Positions 1 through 9,627 of a stretch of 64,000 bases of DNA are shown one piece after another (the stretch's first letter is position 1; every line of letters starts with the position of its first letter). A program made the translations under genes and the position numbers. Below the pieces are notes generated by a model. It did not search any database. It worked only from the letters and a program-made list of their open reading frames with translations, and had not been told where the DNA came from. This DNA is from Pseudomonas sp. ACM7 (GTDB lineage: Bacteria; Pseudomonadota; Gammaproteobacteria; Pseudomonadales; Pseudomonadaceae). The stretch lies in NCBI RefSeq assembly GCF_004136015.1, contig NZ_CP024866.1, positions 2,196,460-2,260,459 on the forward strand. Reading direction: 5' to 3'.

Positions 1-428
1 ATTGCGCATCAGGTCTGACACACGATTGTTGGACTCCGCCGCTCCGGTGATGGACAAGGACTTGCCGACCATTTTCACCTCGGTGAAATACACGCCGTCA
101 GGCAGCGTACGTGCCAGTTGATCAAAAATACGCCCGCTGATCGGCCGGTTGCCTTGCAGGTCCTGGATGATGCGCATGCGCTCGACCAGTTGCTGGCGAC
201 GGGCCTTCAAATCGCTGATCTGTTTAATCCGCTCATCGACCATGGCAATCTGTTTGCCGATGTAATCGTTACGAGCCACTTGCCGATCGATAGCGCCACT
301 GATGGCCTGGTTCGCGATCAGCACCGCCCCCACTGACCCCACCAGCACACCGACCAACACCAGCAAAAAGCGTTTGCGGCGGACTTCACGCTGCTCTTCG
401 CGCCAGGGTAAAAGATTGATCCGCGCCA

Positions 429-429
<1 letters not shown>
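1..429 (-). CDS. pilN: Type IV pilus inner-membrane assembly protein PilN (3' end cut by window edge)
   Basis: The frame starts MARINLLPWREEQREVRRKR, the typical PilN start: a short cytoplasmic peptide that docks on PilM, then one membrane helix (about residues 20-42), then a coiled-coil periplasmic segment. About 143 residues are visible; the C-terminal part lies outside the window. The ATG shares one base with the pilM stop (TGATG), so the two are translationally coupled. PilN pairs with PilO to form the alignment complex linking the pilus motor to the PilQ secretin. The usual order pilM-N-O-P-Q is expected to continue past position 1. Identification rests on the N-terminal motif and the pilM neighbour. 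Confidence 0.93.
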
Positions 430-1520
<1,091 letters not shown>

Positions 1521-1709
1521 TTACGGACTCTGTAATATCCGTTGCGTTCAAACCACCCGTCTTGACAGCAGCGCAAATGACGCCCTCGACGGAAAAATGC
1601 TTATAATGCCCAGCGTTTTTTTCCGGTTTTTACTTTCAAGCGCGGGTCGTTCCCTGTTTATCTGAACCCTGATGCCAAATTCATTCTTTGCCCTGGATGT
1701 CCAAAAGCC

Positions 1710-4154
1710 TTGATTCGTCTGCTGAAATTTTTCGGTTGGTCCATCGTCGCCGTTTTCTGCGGACTGCTCCTCGGTCTTAGCGGCGCCTTTCTCTACCTTA
1801 GTCCGGGTTTGCCATCCGTGGAGGCGCTGAGAAGCATCCAGTTGCAGATTCCTTTGCGGGTCTTCAGCAGCGACAACAAGCTGATCGCAGAATTTGGCGA
1901 AATGCGCCGCACACCGATCCGGTTCGCCGACATTCCCCCCAATTTCATTAATGCGTTACTAAGTGCTGAAGACGACAACTTCGCCAATCACTACGGTGTC
2001 GACCCCAGCAGTCTGATGCGCGCGGCCACCCAGTTGGTAAAAAGCGGACACATTCAGTCCGGCGGCAGCACCATCACCATGCAGGTGGCGAAGAACTTCT
2101 TCCTGACCAGCGAACGCAGCTTCTCGCGCAAAACCACCGAAATCCTCCTGGCTCTGCAGATTGAACGGCAGCTGACCAAGGACGAGATTCTTGAGCTGTA
2201 CGTCAACAAGATCTATCTGGGCAACCGCGCCTACGGTATCGAGGCCGCCGCACAGGTTTACTACGGCAAGTCGATTCGTGACGTCAGCCTGGCGCAGATG
2301 GCGATGATCGCCGGCCTGCCAAAAGCCCCTTCGCGCTTCAACCCGCTGGCCAATCCGGCCCGCAGCAAGGAACGTCGCGACTGGATCCTTGGGCGCATGT
2401 ACAAGCTCGGAAAAATCACCGAAGCCGACTACACCACCGCGATCAACGAGCCGCTGAACGCCAGTTATCACGTGCCGACCCCGGAAGTGAATGCGCCGTA
2501 CATCGCTGAAATGGCCCGCGCCGAAATGGTCGGCCGTTATGGCAGCGACGCCTATACCGAGGGTTTCCGCGTCACCACCACGGTGCCGAGCAACCTGCAG
2601 GAAATGGCCAACACCGCGGTTCACGAAGGGTTGATGACCTACGACCAGCGTCATGGTTATCGCGGCCCCGAGTCGCGCCTGCCGGGCAAGACTCGCGAGG
2701 CCTGGACAACCGAGCTGACCAAACAGCGCACCATCAGCAGCCTTGAGCCCGCCATCGTCACCCAGGTCGACAAGACCGGCCTGCAAGTGATGACCCGTAC
2801 CGGTGACGAACACGTCGGCTGGGACAGCATGAAATGGGCGCGCCCATTCCTCAACACCAACAGCATGGGTGCCAACCCGAAGCAGCCTTCGGACGTCGCC
2901 CAGGTCGGCGACCTGATTCGTGTGCAACGCCAGCCGGACAACTCGCTGAAATTCAGCCAGATCCCGCAGGCTCAGGGCGCACTGGTTTCCCTTGATCCGC
3001 AAAACGGTGCCATTCGCTCCCTGGTCGGCGGCTTCGCCTTTGAACAGAGCAACTACAACCGCGCCATGCAGGCCAAGCGTCAGCCGGGTTCGAGCTTCAA
3101 ACCGTTCGTCTACAGTGCCGCACTGGATAACGGCTACACCGCCGCCAGCCTGGTGAACGACGCACCGATCGTGTTCGTCGACGAGTACCTGGACAAGGTC
3201 TGGCGTCCAAAGAACGACACCAACACCTTCCTCGGCCCGATCCGTATGCGTGAGGCGCTCTACAAGTCGCGCAACCTGGTGTCGATCCGCTTGCTGCAGG
3301 CGCTGGGCGTTGACCGCACCATCGACTACATCAGCAAGTTCGGCTTCAACAAGCAGGACCTGCCGCGCAACCTGTCCCTGGCCCTGGGCACCGCGACGCT
3401 GACGCCAATGGAAATCGCCACCGGCTGGAGCACCTTCGCCAACGGCGGCTACAAGATCAGCCCCTACATCATCGACAAGATCGAAAGCCGCAATGGCGAC
3501 ACGCTGTTCGTCGCCAACCCGCCGAGCGTCCCGAAAGGCAACGTCGCCACCGACGGCATCGCCGCCCCTGTCGCGGCTAACGCTTTCACCGTCAACGCAA
3601 CCCCGGGCGAAGCCTTGACCGCTCAGCCAGCGCCACAAACGCCGGCCGTGGCCGAACGCATCGTCGATGGCCGTACCACTTACATCCTCAACAGCATGCT
3701 CGAGGACGTGATCAAACTCGGCACCGGCCGCCGCGCCCTGGCCTTGGGCCGCAGCGACATTGCGGGCAAGACCGGTACCACCAACGAGTCCAAGGACGCC
3801 TGGTTCTCTGGGTACAACGCCGATTATGTGACCACTGTCTGGACCGGTTTCGACCAGCCTGAAAGCCTGGGCCGCAAGGAATTCGGCGGCACCGTCGCCC
3901 TGCCGATCTGGATGAGTTACATGGGCGCCGCACTCAAAGGCCTGCCGCCCCATACGCAGGCAGAGCCGGAAGGCATCCTCAGCCTGCGAGTCGACCCGGT
4001 CAGCGGCCGTGCAGCCACCCCAGGCACGCCAGGCGCCTACTTCGAGCTGTTCAAGGCCGAAGACACGCCACCGTCAGCGAACGAGCTGGGCAACGGCACT
4101 GCGCCGGGCAGCCCACTGCCTGCGGATGAAGCGGCGCCGATCGATTTGTTCTGA
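1710..4154 (+). CDS. ponA: Penicillin-binding protein 1A (bifunctional peptidoglycan glycosyltransferase/transpeptidase)
   Basis: 814-residue class A PBP (also called mrcA). Order: one N-terminal membrane helix (about 8-30), glycosyltransferase family 51 domain with EDDNFANHYGVD near residue 88 and GGSTITMQVAKN near 120, an OB-like insert, then the transpeptidase domain with the SSFK active-site serine at residue 461, SRN near 530 and KTGT at 687. It polymerises and cross-links peptidoglycan in the periplasm. The start is a TTG giving MIRLLKF, matching the family; no ATG in frame fits better. A strong hairpin terminator follows at once. Adjacent to pilM, as in other Pseudomonas. Confidence 0.96.
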   Translation: MIRLLKFFGWSIVAVFCGLLLGLSGAFLYLSPGLPSVEALRSIQLQIPLRVFSSDNKLIAEFGEMRRTPIRFADIPPNFINALLSAEDDNFANHYGVDPSSLMRAATQLVKSGHIQSGGSTITMQVAKNFFLTSERSFSRKTTEILLALQIERQLTKDEILELYVNKIYLGNRAYGIEAAAQVYYGKSIRDVSLAQMAMIAGLPKAPSRFNPLANPARSKERRDWILGRMYKLGKITEADYTTAINEPLNASYHVPTPEVNAPYIAEMARAEMVGRYGSDAYTEGFRVTTTVPSNLQEMANTAVHEGLMTYDQRHGYRGPESRLPGKTREAWTTELTKQRTISSLEPAIVTQVDKTGLQVMTRTGDEHVGWDSMKWARPFLNTNSMGANPKQPSDVAQVGDLIRVQRQPDNSLKFSQIPQAQGALVSLDPQNGAIRSLVGGFAFEQSNYNRAMQAKRQPGSSFKPFVYSAALDNGYTAASLVNDAPIVFVDEYLDKVWRPKNDTNTFLGPIRMREALYKSRNLVSIRLLQALGVDRTIDYISKFGFNKQDLPRNLSLALGTATLTPMEIATGWSTFANGGYKISPYIIDKIESRNGDTLFVANPPSVPKGNVATDGIAAPVAANAFTVNATPGEALTAQPAPQTPAVAERIVDGRTTYILNSMLEDVIKLGTGRRALALGRSDIAGKTGTTNESKDAWFSGYNADYVTTVWTGFDQPESLGRKEFGGTVALPIWMSYMGAALKGLPPHTQAEPEGILSLRVDPVSGRAATPGTPGAYFELFKAEDTPPSANELGNGTAPGSPLPADEAAPIDLF

Positions 4155-4168
4155 TCGCCTGAAGCTGC

Positions 4169-4206
4169 AAAAAGCCCCGCCTTCCAAAGAAGAGCGGGGC
4201 TTTTTA
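4169..4206 (+). terminator. Rho-independent terminator of ponA
   Basis: Stem AAAGCCCCGC / GCGGGGCTTT with a loop of about 13 bases followed by TTTTT, starting 15 bases past the ponA stop codon. Confidence 0.9.
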
Positions 4207-4248
4207 TTGTGGCGCCTGTCAGACCGCCATCGTCGGATCGCCGCCCGG

Positions 4249-4310
4249 AACAAGCTCGCTCCCACATTGGAATGCGTACCCCTGTGGGAGCGGGCTTGCT
4301 CGCGAAGAGG
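4249..4310. repeat. REP inverted pair between ponA and maeB
   Basis: Two oppositely oriented copies of the REP core: AAGCTCGCTCCCACA in the left arm and TGTGGGAGCGGGCTTGCTCG in the right arm. The left arm is truncated (it lacks the leading TTCGCGAG). It sits between two convergent genes that each have their own terminator. Confidence 0.9.
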
Positions 4311-4339
4311 CCAGCACAACCGCTGCAAAACCCACAGGC

Positions 4340-4376
4340 AAAAAAAAGCCCCGACTCGCAAGAGCCGGGGCTTTGT
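4340..4376 (-). terminator. Rho-independent terminator of maeB
   Basis: Read on the minus strand: stem AAAGCCCCGGCTC / GAGTCGGGGCTTT with a short loop, ending in a run of seven T. It lies 20 bases past the maeB stop. Confidence 0.9.
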
Positions 4377-4395
4377 GTTGAAGCGCTACAACGAC

Positions 4396-5664
4396 TTAGC
4401 CGTTGAACACGTCATCCACGCTTTTCAGCGGGTAGTTCTTCGGATACGGCAGGGTCGCTACGCCGGTCTCGATCGCAGCCTTGGCCACGGCATCGGAGAT
4501 CACGGTGATCAGACGGGCATCCATTGGTTTCGGAATGATGTACTCACGACCGAATTCCAGTTTGATGCCGCCGTAGGCGTCGCACACTTCCTGAGGAACC
4601 GGCAGCTTGGCCAGTTCACGCAGGGCGTTGGCCGCAGCCACTTTCATTTCTTCGTTGATGCGCTTGGCGCGAACGTCCAGGGCACCACGGAAGATGAACG
4701 GGAAGCCCAGCACGTTGTTGACCTGGTTCGGGTAGTCCGAACGGCCGGTCGCCATGATCACGTCATCACGAGTGGCGTGAGCCAGTTCCGGGGAGATTTC
4801 CGGGTCCGGGTTGGAGCACGCGAACACGATCGGGCTGGCCGCCATGGACTTCAGGCCTTCAGCGCTCAGCAGGTTCGGGCCGGACAGACCAACGAACACG
4901 TCCGCGCCTTTCAGGGCGTCGGCCAGCGTGCGTTTTTCAGTCGCGTGAGCGAAAACAGCCTTGTACTGGTTCAGGTCGTCACGGCCGGAGTGGATCACGC
5001 CGGTACGGTCAACCATGAAGATGTTTTCGATGTTGGCACCCATGCTCACCAGCAATTTCATGCAGGAGATGGCGGCAGCACCGGCGCCCAGGCAGACGAT
5101 TTTGGCGTCAGCGAGGGTTTTGCCAGCGATTTCCAGGGCGTTGATCATGCCGGCCGCAGTAACGATCGCGGTGCCGTGCTGGTCATCGTGGAATACCGGA
5201 ATGTCGCACTGCTCGATCAGAGCGCGTTCGATCTCAAAGCACTCAGGCGCCTTGATGTCTTCCAGGTTGATGCCACCGAAGGTGATGGAGATGCGCTTGA
5301 CGGTGTCGATGAAGGCTTGCGGGCTTTCGGAGTCGACTTCGATGTCGAAAACGTCGATGCCGGCGAAGCGCTTGAACAGCACGCCTTTACCTTCCATCAC
5401 TGGTTTGGAAGCCAATGGGCCGAGGTTACCCAGGCCGAGAATTGCGGTGCCATCGGAAATGACTGCAACCAGATTGCCCTTGCCGGTGTACTTGTAGGCG
5501 AGTTCAGGGTCGCGGGCGATTTCGCGGACTGGTTCGGCTACACCGGGGCTGTAGGCCAGCGACAGGTCGCGGGCGGTAGCGGTGGCTTTGGTGAGCTCGA
5601 CGCTCAGCTTCCCTGGACGAGGATGGGCATGATATTCGAGAGCGGCAGTTTTCAAATCAGACAT
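4396..5664 (-). CDS. maeB: NADP-dependent malic enzyme, short form
   Basis: 422 residues starting MSDLKTAALEYHAHPRPGKL. Malic enzyme oxidatively decarboxylates malate to pyruvate in the cytoplasm, making NADPH. Visible: the N-terminal catalytic domain (SPGVAEPVREIA; FHDDQHGTAIV metal/substrate region near residue 165) and a Rossmann NAD(P) domain (CLGAGAAAISC near 195). The enzyme ends at about residue 420, so it lacks the phosphotransacetylase-like C-terminal half found in enterobacterial MaeB. I place the start at the ATG at 5664, the conserved N-terminus; the frame stays open a further 40 codons without family similarity. Monocistronic with its own terminator. Confidence 0.95.
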   Translation of the reverse strand: MSDLKTAALEYHAHPRPGKLSVELTKATATARDLSLAYSPGVAEPVREIARDPELAYKYTGKGNLVAVISDGTAILGLGNLGPLASKPVMEGKGVLFKRFAGIDVFDIEVDSESPQAFIDTVKRISITFGGINLEDIKAPECFEIERALIEQCDIPVFHDDQHGTAIVTAAGMINALEIAGKTLADAKIVCLGAGAAAISCMKLLVSMGANIENIFMVDRTGVIHSGRDDLNQYKAVFAHATEKRTLADALKGADVFVGLSGPNLLSAEGLKSMAASPIVFACSNPDPEISPELAHATRDDVIMATGRSDYPNQVNNVLGFPFIFRGALDVRAKRINEEMKVAAANALRELAKLPVPQEVCDAYGGIKLEFGREYIIPKPMDARLITVISDAVAKAAIETGVATLPYPKNYPLKSVDDVFNG

Positions 5665-5847
5665 ATGGGCATTCCGCTTTTTACTGTGGGACAGACGGAC
5701 CGCCGAGGATACTCGTGTCGCAAAGTCCCTACAAGACTGACCGGTCACCCCTGTCAAGCACCCGGCCCTACGACTTTGGACCAAGAGCCGCGGAACACAA
5801 GGGATTGACCGTTCACAATCTACATTAAAAATGTCTACAATTTTTTA

Positions 5848-6630
5848 TCACTGCGCCATCTGAAGCATCGCCGGGTCGGTCAATGGCAGAAGCCAGCGCG
5901 CCTGCCCTTCTTTCAGTCCGCCACGCCGCGAACGGTCCAGTACCCAGCCGCGCGCCTCTATCTGCTTGCCCTTCAACCGCTCAAGATCCGCAATATCGAA
6001 CTGGCCCAACACATTGGGTGCAACGCGCAGTACAACCGAATCCTGCAACTCGATCCAAACCCCGCCGCGATTGCGCTGAACCTTGCTCACACGACCGCTG
6101 AGCACAGCGAAACCGGAAGCGCTGATCTGCTCCGCTTTCAGTACAGGGGATTGACGCCACAACCCGAGTCCGGCCTGACGGGCGCTGTGTTCCGCCGCTT
6201 GCTGGCAGTCGACCAGATCGACATTCGGCGCGACTGCCACCTGGAAACCGAGTCCTTCAGCGAGCATCTGCGCTTCAAGGTTGGCGCCATCGGCGCTGTA
6301 GACATGGGCCAAGGTACGGCCGTAATGGTCTTTGCTTTCTTTACCGGGCAATAAACCGACCCGTCCGTCGCTGGCAGCCACCAGTGCTTCCAGGCGTTGG
6401 CGTGCCGCCACCGCGAACGGCTCGTCGGAGCGGCCTTTCTTGCCCAGTTCCGGCGTATTCAAACCGATCATGCGCACGCTGCGACCATCGCTCAGACGCA
6501 GCGTGTCACCATCCACCACCCGCTGCACCGCAATGGATGTCAGCCCGCTCGGCGCCGGGCAGAAGGCCTGGGCAGCGGAAAGCCAAATCGCAGACATAAA
6601 AAAGGCGCCCGCAAGGGACGCCTTTTTCAT
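5848..6630 (-). CDS. Secreted thermonuclease-family (SNase-like) nuclease
   Basis: About 260 residues with a signal peptide (MKKASLAGAFFMSAIWLSAAQA, cleavage near residue 22) and a staphylococcal-nuclease fold: RVVDGDTLRL, VRMIGLNTPELG and DHYGRTLAHVY carry the calcium-site aspartate, the TPE glutamate and the second catalytic arginine. The usual DTPE is NTPE here, as is common in proteobacterial members. A C-terminal OB-like extension of about 100 residues (ISGFAVLSGRVSKVQRNRGG) has no function I can assign. The start is uncertain: ATG at 6630 gives a good signal peptide, ATG at 6597 a shorter one. Both lie in or beside the rpmE terminator and neither has a strong ribosome-binding site. Likely a periplasmic or secreted DNA/RNA nuclease. 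Confidence 0.85.
   Translation of the reverse strand: MKKASLAGAFFMSAIWLSAAQAFCPAPSGLTSIAVQRVVDGDTLRLSDGRSVRMIGLNTPELGKKGRSDEPFAVAARQRLEALVAASDGRVGLLPGKESKDHYGRTLAHVYSADGANLEAQMLAEGLGFQVAVAPNVDLVDCQQAAEHSARQAGLGLWRQSPVLKAEQISASGFAVLSGRVSKVQRNRGGVWIELQDSVVLRVAPNVLGQFDIADLERLKGKQIEARGWVLDRSRRGGLKEGQARWLLPLTDPAMLQMAQ
6598..6628 (-). terminator. Rho-independent terminator of rpmE, overlapping the downstream nuclease start
   Basis: On the minus strand: stem GGCGTCCC / GGGCGCC around TTGC, followed by TTTTTT. It is 35-65 bases past the rpmE stop and lies inside the signal-peptide codons of the nuclease if that gene begins at 6630. Confidence 0.85.
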
Positions 6631-6662
6631 CAGCAAGGTAAAGCCCATGGGGCTTTGCAACC

Positions 6663-6896
6663 TTACTCTGCAGCAGCAGGAGCTTTGGCTTTGCCAAAAG
6701 CACCGAAACGGTCTGCGAAGCGCTGTACACGGCCGCCAGTATCCAGAGTCTTCTGCTTACCGGTGTAGAACGGGTGGCACTCGTTGCATACGTCAGTACC
6801 CAGTGGCTTGCACAGGTTCGAACGAGTTTCGAACTTGTTGCCGCAGCTGCAAGTTACTTCGATGGTTTCGTACGCTGGATGGATATCGGCTTTCAT
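6663..6896 (-). CDS. rpmE: 50S ribosomal protein L31 (zinc form)
   Basis: 77 residues, [20 protein letters not shown]. Cys16, Cys18, Cys37 and Cys40 form the zinc ribbon, so this is the zinc-containing L31 rather than the cysteine-less RpmE2 type used under zinc limitation. L31 bridges the large and small ribosomal subunits. It is divergent from priA across about 290 bp holding a REP pair, and is followed by a strong terminator. The C-terminal tail [10 protein letters not shown] is typical of Pseudomonas. Confidence 0.97.
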   Translation of the reverse strand: MKADIHPAYETIEVTCSCGNKFETRSNLCKPLGTDVCNECHPFYTGKQKTLDTGGRVQRFADRFGAFGKAKAPAAAE

Positions 6897-7046
6897 GGTG
6901 TATTCCTCAGGCTAGTGTGCCGCCACTCAACACTATTGTTGAATACCGCACATAATTAGGCCGCGGATTCTACCAGACAATGCCATTCACGCAAGCTGTC
7001 ACTGAGACCGACCGTCTGCTAGGCTCCCGGCCTAATACGCGCCCTT

Positions 7047-7136
7047 TGTGGGAGCGGGCTTGCTCGCGAATACGGTGTGTCAGGCAACGATGATGTGTCT
7101 GATCCACCGCATTCGCGAGCAAGCCCGCTCCCACAA
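7047..7136. repeat. REP inverted pair (REPIN) between rpmE and priA
   Basis: Arms TGTGGGAGCGGGCTTGCTCG (7047) and its complement ending at 7135, separated by about 40 bases. It lies about 50 bases upstream of the priA start, inside a divergent promoter region, where REPs are less usual. Confidence 0.92.
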
Positions 7137-7186
7137 TTAATAGGCGTCCGACTTCTTTTACTGCCCGCTTATCGAGATCACCCCGC

Positions 7187-9406
7187 GTGCCCAACGCCAT
7201 TCTGCGCCTCGCCCTGCCCTCGCCCCTGCGCCGCCTGTTCGATTACCGTGCCCCGGCCGGTGTCCTGCGCGCCCAGTTGCACCCCGGCATGCGCTTGCGG
7301 GTGCCGTTCGGCCGGCGGGAGATGATCGGGATTTTGGTGGAGGTCACCGACACCAGTGAAGTCCCGGCAGAGAAGCTCAAGCCGGCCCTGGCACTGCTCG
7401 ATGCCACGCCGCCCCTGCCGCCAGCGCTGTTCAAACTGTGCCTGTGGACGTCTCAGTACTACCAGCACAGCCTCGGCGACACCTTGAGCTGGGCGCTGCC
7501 GGTGTTGCTGCGTCAGGGTGAACTGGCCGAAGCACGGCAGGAGCGCTTCTGGTCCGCCGCGCCCGGCGCCAGCCTTGATGACCCGCGCATCGCTCGCGCC
7601 CCGCGTCAACGGGAGGCACTGGCGACTCTGGCCCAGCATCCCCACGGCGTCGCCCATCAGTTGCTGAGCAAACTGATGCTGAGCAAGGACAGCCTGGATT
7701 TGCTGCTGGCCAAGGATCTGGTGCAAGTCGAAATCCGCAAACACGCCCCCGACGCCCGCCACGAACACTGGCTGGCGCAACCGGAATTGCCGCTCAACCC
7801 CGAGCAGCGTGCGGCCTATGAGGCGATTCGCGCAGGGTTCGACAGTTATCACGCGTTCCTGCTGGCCGGCGTCACCGGCAGCGGCAAGACCGAAGTCTAT
7901 TTGCAACTGATCCGCGAAACCCTTGAGGCCGGCAAGCAGGCGCTGGTACTGATCCCGGAGATCAACCTCGGCCCGCAGACCCTGGCGCGTTTCGAGCAGC
8001 GCTTCAATGCACGCATCGCGCTGATCCACTCGGCGGTCAACGACCGCGAACGCCTCGAAGCCTGGCTCGCCGCCCGGGACGGTGACGCCGACATTATTAT
8101 CGGCACCCGTTCGGCGCTGTTCACGCCGATGAAGAACCCCGGCCTGATCATCATCGATGAAGAGCACGACGGCTCCTATAAACAGCAGGAAGGCCTGCGC
8201 TATCACGCCCGCGACCTGGCATTGGTCCGCGCACGCCAGGAAAACATCCCGATTGTCCTCGGCTCCGCCACGCCTTCACTGGAAAGCCTGCACAACGCCT
8301 ACACCGGTCGATACGGACTCTTACGCTTGAACGAGCGTGCCGGTGGCGCCAAACAGCCGCGGTTCCTGCGCCTGGACGTGAAAAGTCGTCCGCTGGACAG
8401 CGGCATTTCCGGGCCGATGCAGCAGGCCATCGGTCAGACGCTGGCCGCTGGCCAACAAGTGTTGGTGTTCCTCAACCGTCGCGGTTTTGCGCCCACGCTG
8501 CTGTGCCATGACTGTGGCTGGATGTCAGAGTGTCAGCGCTGCGATGCGCGAATGACCGTGCACCAGCGCTCAGGCGAACTGCGTTGTCACCATTGTGGCT
8601 ACGTCGAACGCGTCCCTCGGCATTGCCCGAAGTGCGGCAAGGTCGATTTGCGGCCTGTCGGCGCCGGCACCGAGCGCGCCGAAGAACGATTGGGGATTTT
8701 GTTTCCGGACGTCCCGGTGCTGCGGGTCGACCGCGATAGCACTTCGCGCAAAGACGCCATGAATCAAATGTTCGCGACCATTCAGAAGGGCCAGCCCTGC
8801 ATTCTGGTGGGCACGCAAATGCTTGCCAAAGGGCATCACTTCCCGCGGGTGACGCTGGTGTCGATTCTCGATGCCGACGGCGGGCTGTTTTCCGGCGACT
8901 TCCGCGCCAGTGAGCGCATGGCGCAGTTGATCGTCCAGGTTGCCGGACGCGCGGGCCGGGCTGAAGAGCCGGGCAAAGTGATCATCCAGACCCACTTGGC
9001 CGACCATCCGCTGCTGGTGCAATTGACTGAACAGGGTTATTTCGCCTTTGCCGAACAGGCGTTGAGCGAACGTCGCTCGGCGGGGTTACCACCGTTTGCG
9101 CACTTGGCGCTGCTGCGGGCCGAAGCGCACAAACCGGGGCAAGCTGAAGGTTTTCTTGATGAGGCGTGCAGCGAGGCCGAGCGTTTGCTGGCCGAACAGA
9201 ACCTGACCGGGATTGAACTGCTCGGGCCGGTGCCTGCACCGATGGAACGCCGGGCCGGGCGTTATCGTGCGCAGTTCTTGCTGCAAGCGACGGCTCGGGC
9301 GCCGCTGCATCGACTATTAAGCAGCTGGCTGCTGGTGTTGGAGCAGATGCCGAGCGGGCGGGCGGTGCGTTGGTCGCTGGATGTCGATCCCGTGGATTTG
9401 TATTGA
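7187..9406 (+). CDS. priA: Primosomal replication-restart helicase PriA
   Basis: 739 residues beginning at a GTG (MPNAILRLALPSPLRRLFDY). PriA binds stalled forks and reloads the replicative helicase. Visible: N-terminal 3'-end-binding domain (1 to about 105), Walker A GVTGSGKT at 228-235, DEEH at 324-327, and the zinc-binding insert with four CxxC-type pairs at about 440-485 (CHDCG, CQRC, CHHCG, CPKCG), then the helicase C-terminal domain with QVAGRAGRA near 585. Length and motifs are all standard. The product stands alone, with a REP pair on each side. Confidence 0.96.
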   Translation: MPNAILRLALPSPLRRLFDYRAPAGVLRAQLHPGMRLRVPFGRREMIGILVEVTDTSEVPAEKLKPALALLDATPPLPPALFKLCLWTSQYYQHSLGDTLSWALPVLLRQGELAEARQERFWSAAPGASLDDPRIARAPRQREALATLAQHPHGVAHQLLSKLMLSKDSLDLLLAKDLVQVEIRKHAPDARHEHWLAQPELPLNPEQRAAYEAIRAGFDSYHAFLLAGVTGSGKTEVYLQLIRETLEAGKQALVLIPEINLGPQTLARFEQRFNARIALIHSAVNDRERLEAWLAARDGDADIIIGTRSALFTPMKNPGLIIIDEEHDGSYKQQEGLRYHARDLALVRARQENIPIVLGSATPSLESLHNAYTGRYGLLRLNERAGGAKQPRFLRLDVKSRPLDSGISGPMQQAIGQTLAAGQQVLVFLNRRGFAPTLLCHDCGWMSECQRCDARMTVHQRSGELRCHHCGYVERVPRHCPKCGKVDLRPVGAGTERAEERLGILFPDVPVLRVDRDSTSRKDAMNQMFATIQKGQPCILVGTQMLAKGHHFPRVTLVSILDADGGLFSGDFRASERMAQLIVQVAGRAGRAEEPGKVIIQTHLADHPLLVQLTEQGYFAFAEQALSERRSAGLPPFAHLALLRAEAHKPGQAEGFLDEACSEAERLLAEQNLTGIELLGPVPAPMERRAGRYRAQFLLQATARAPLHRLLSSWLLVLEQMPSGRAVRWSLDVDPVDLY

Positions 9407-9418
9407 TTGGTCGATCGC

Positions 9419-9500
9419 TATCGCGAGCAAGCTCGCTCCCACAGGGGATCTGCGGCGCTCACCCGATCAATGTGGGAGCGAGCTTGCTCGCGAAGAGGCC
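9419..9500. repeat. REP inverted pair between priA and argS
   Basis: Arms TCGCGAGCAAGCTCGCTCCC (9421) and TGTGGGAGCGAGCTTGCTCG (9471). Both carry the GAGC variant of the core rather than GGGC, so the two arms remain matched to each other. Confidence 0.92.
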
Positions 9501-9627
9501 CTAATAGTCACCACATATCCATAACCTGCCCGCTATAGTTGGCAAGCCCGTCTTCGCAACGGATAATGCCCAGTTTTTCCACTAGCGCATCCAGGCGCCG
9601 CCGCGCTTGCGGTCGAAAGAGAACACC

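Noticed and set aside
4249..4310. Repeated inverted elements as a possible CRISPR array
   Set aside because: The repeats are dispersed singly or as inverted pairs, not regularly spaced direct repeats with spacers, and no cas gene is present. They are REP/REPIN elements.
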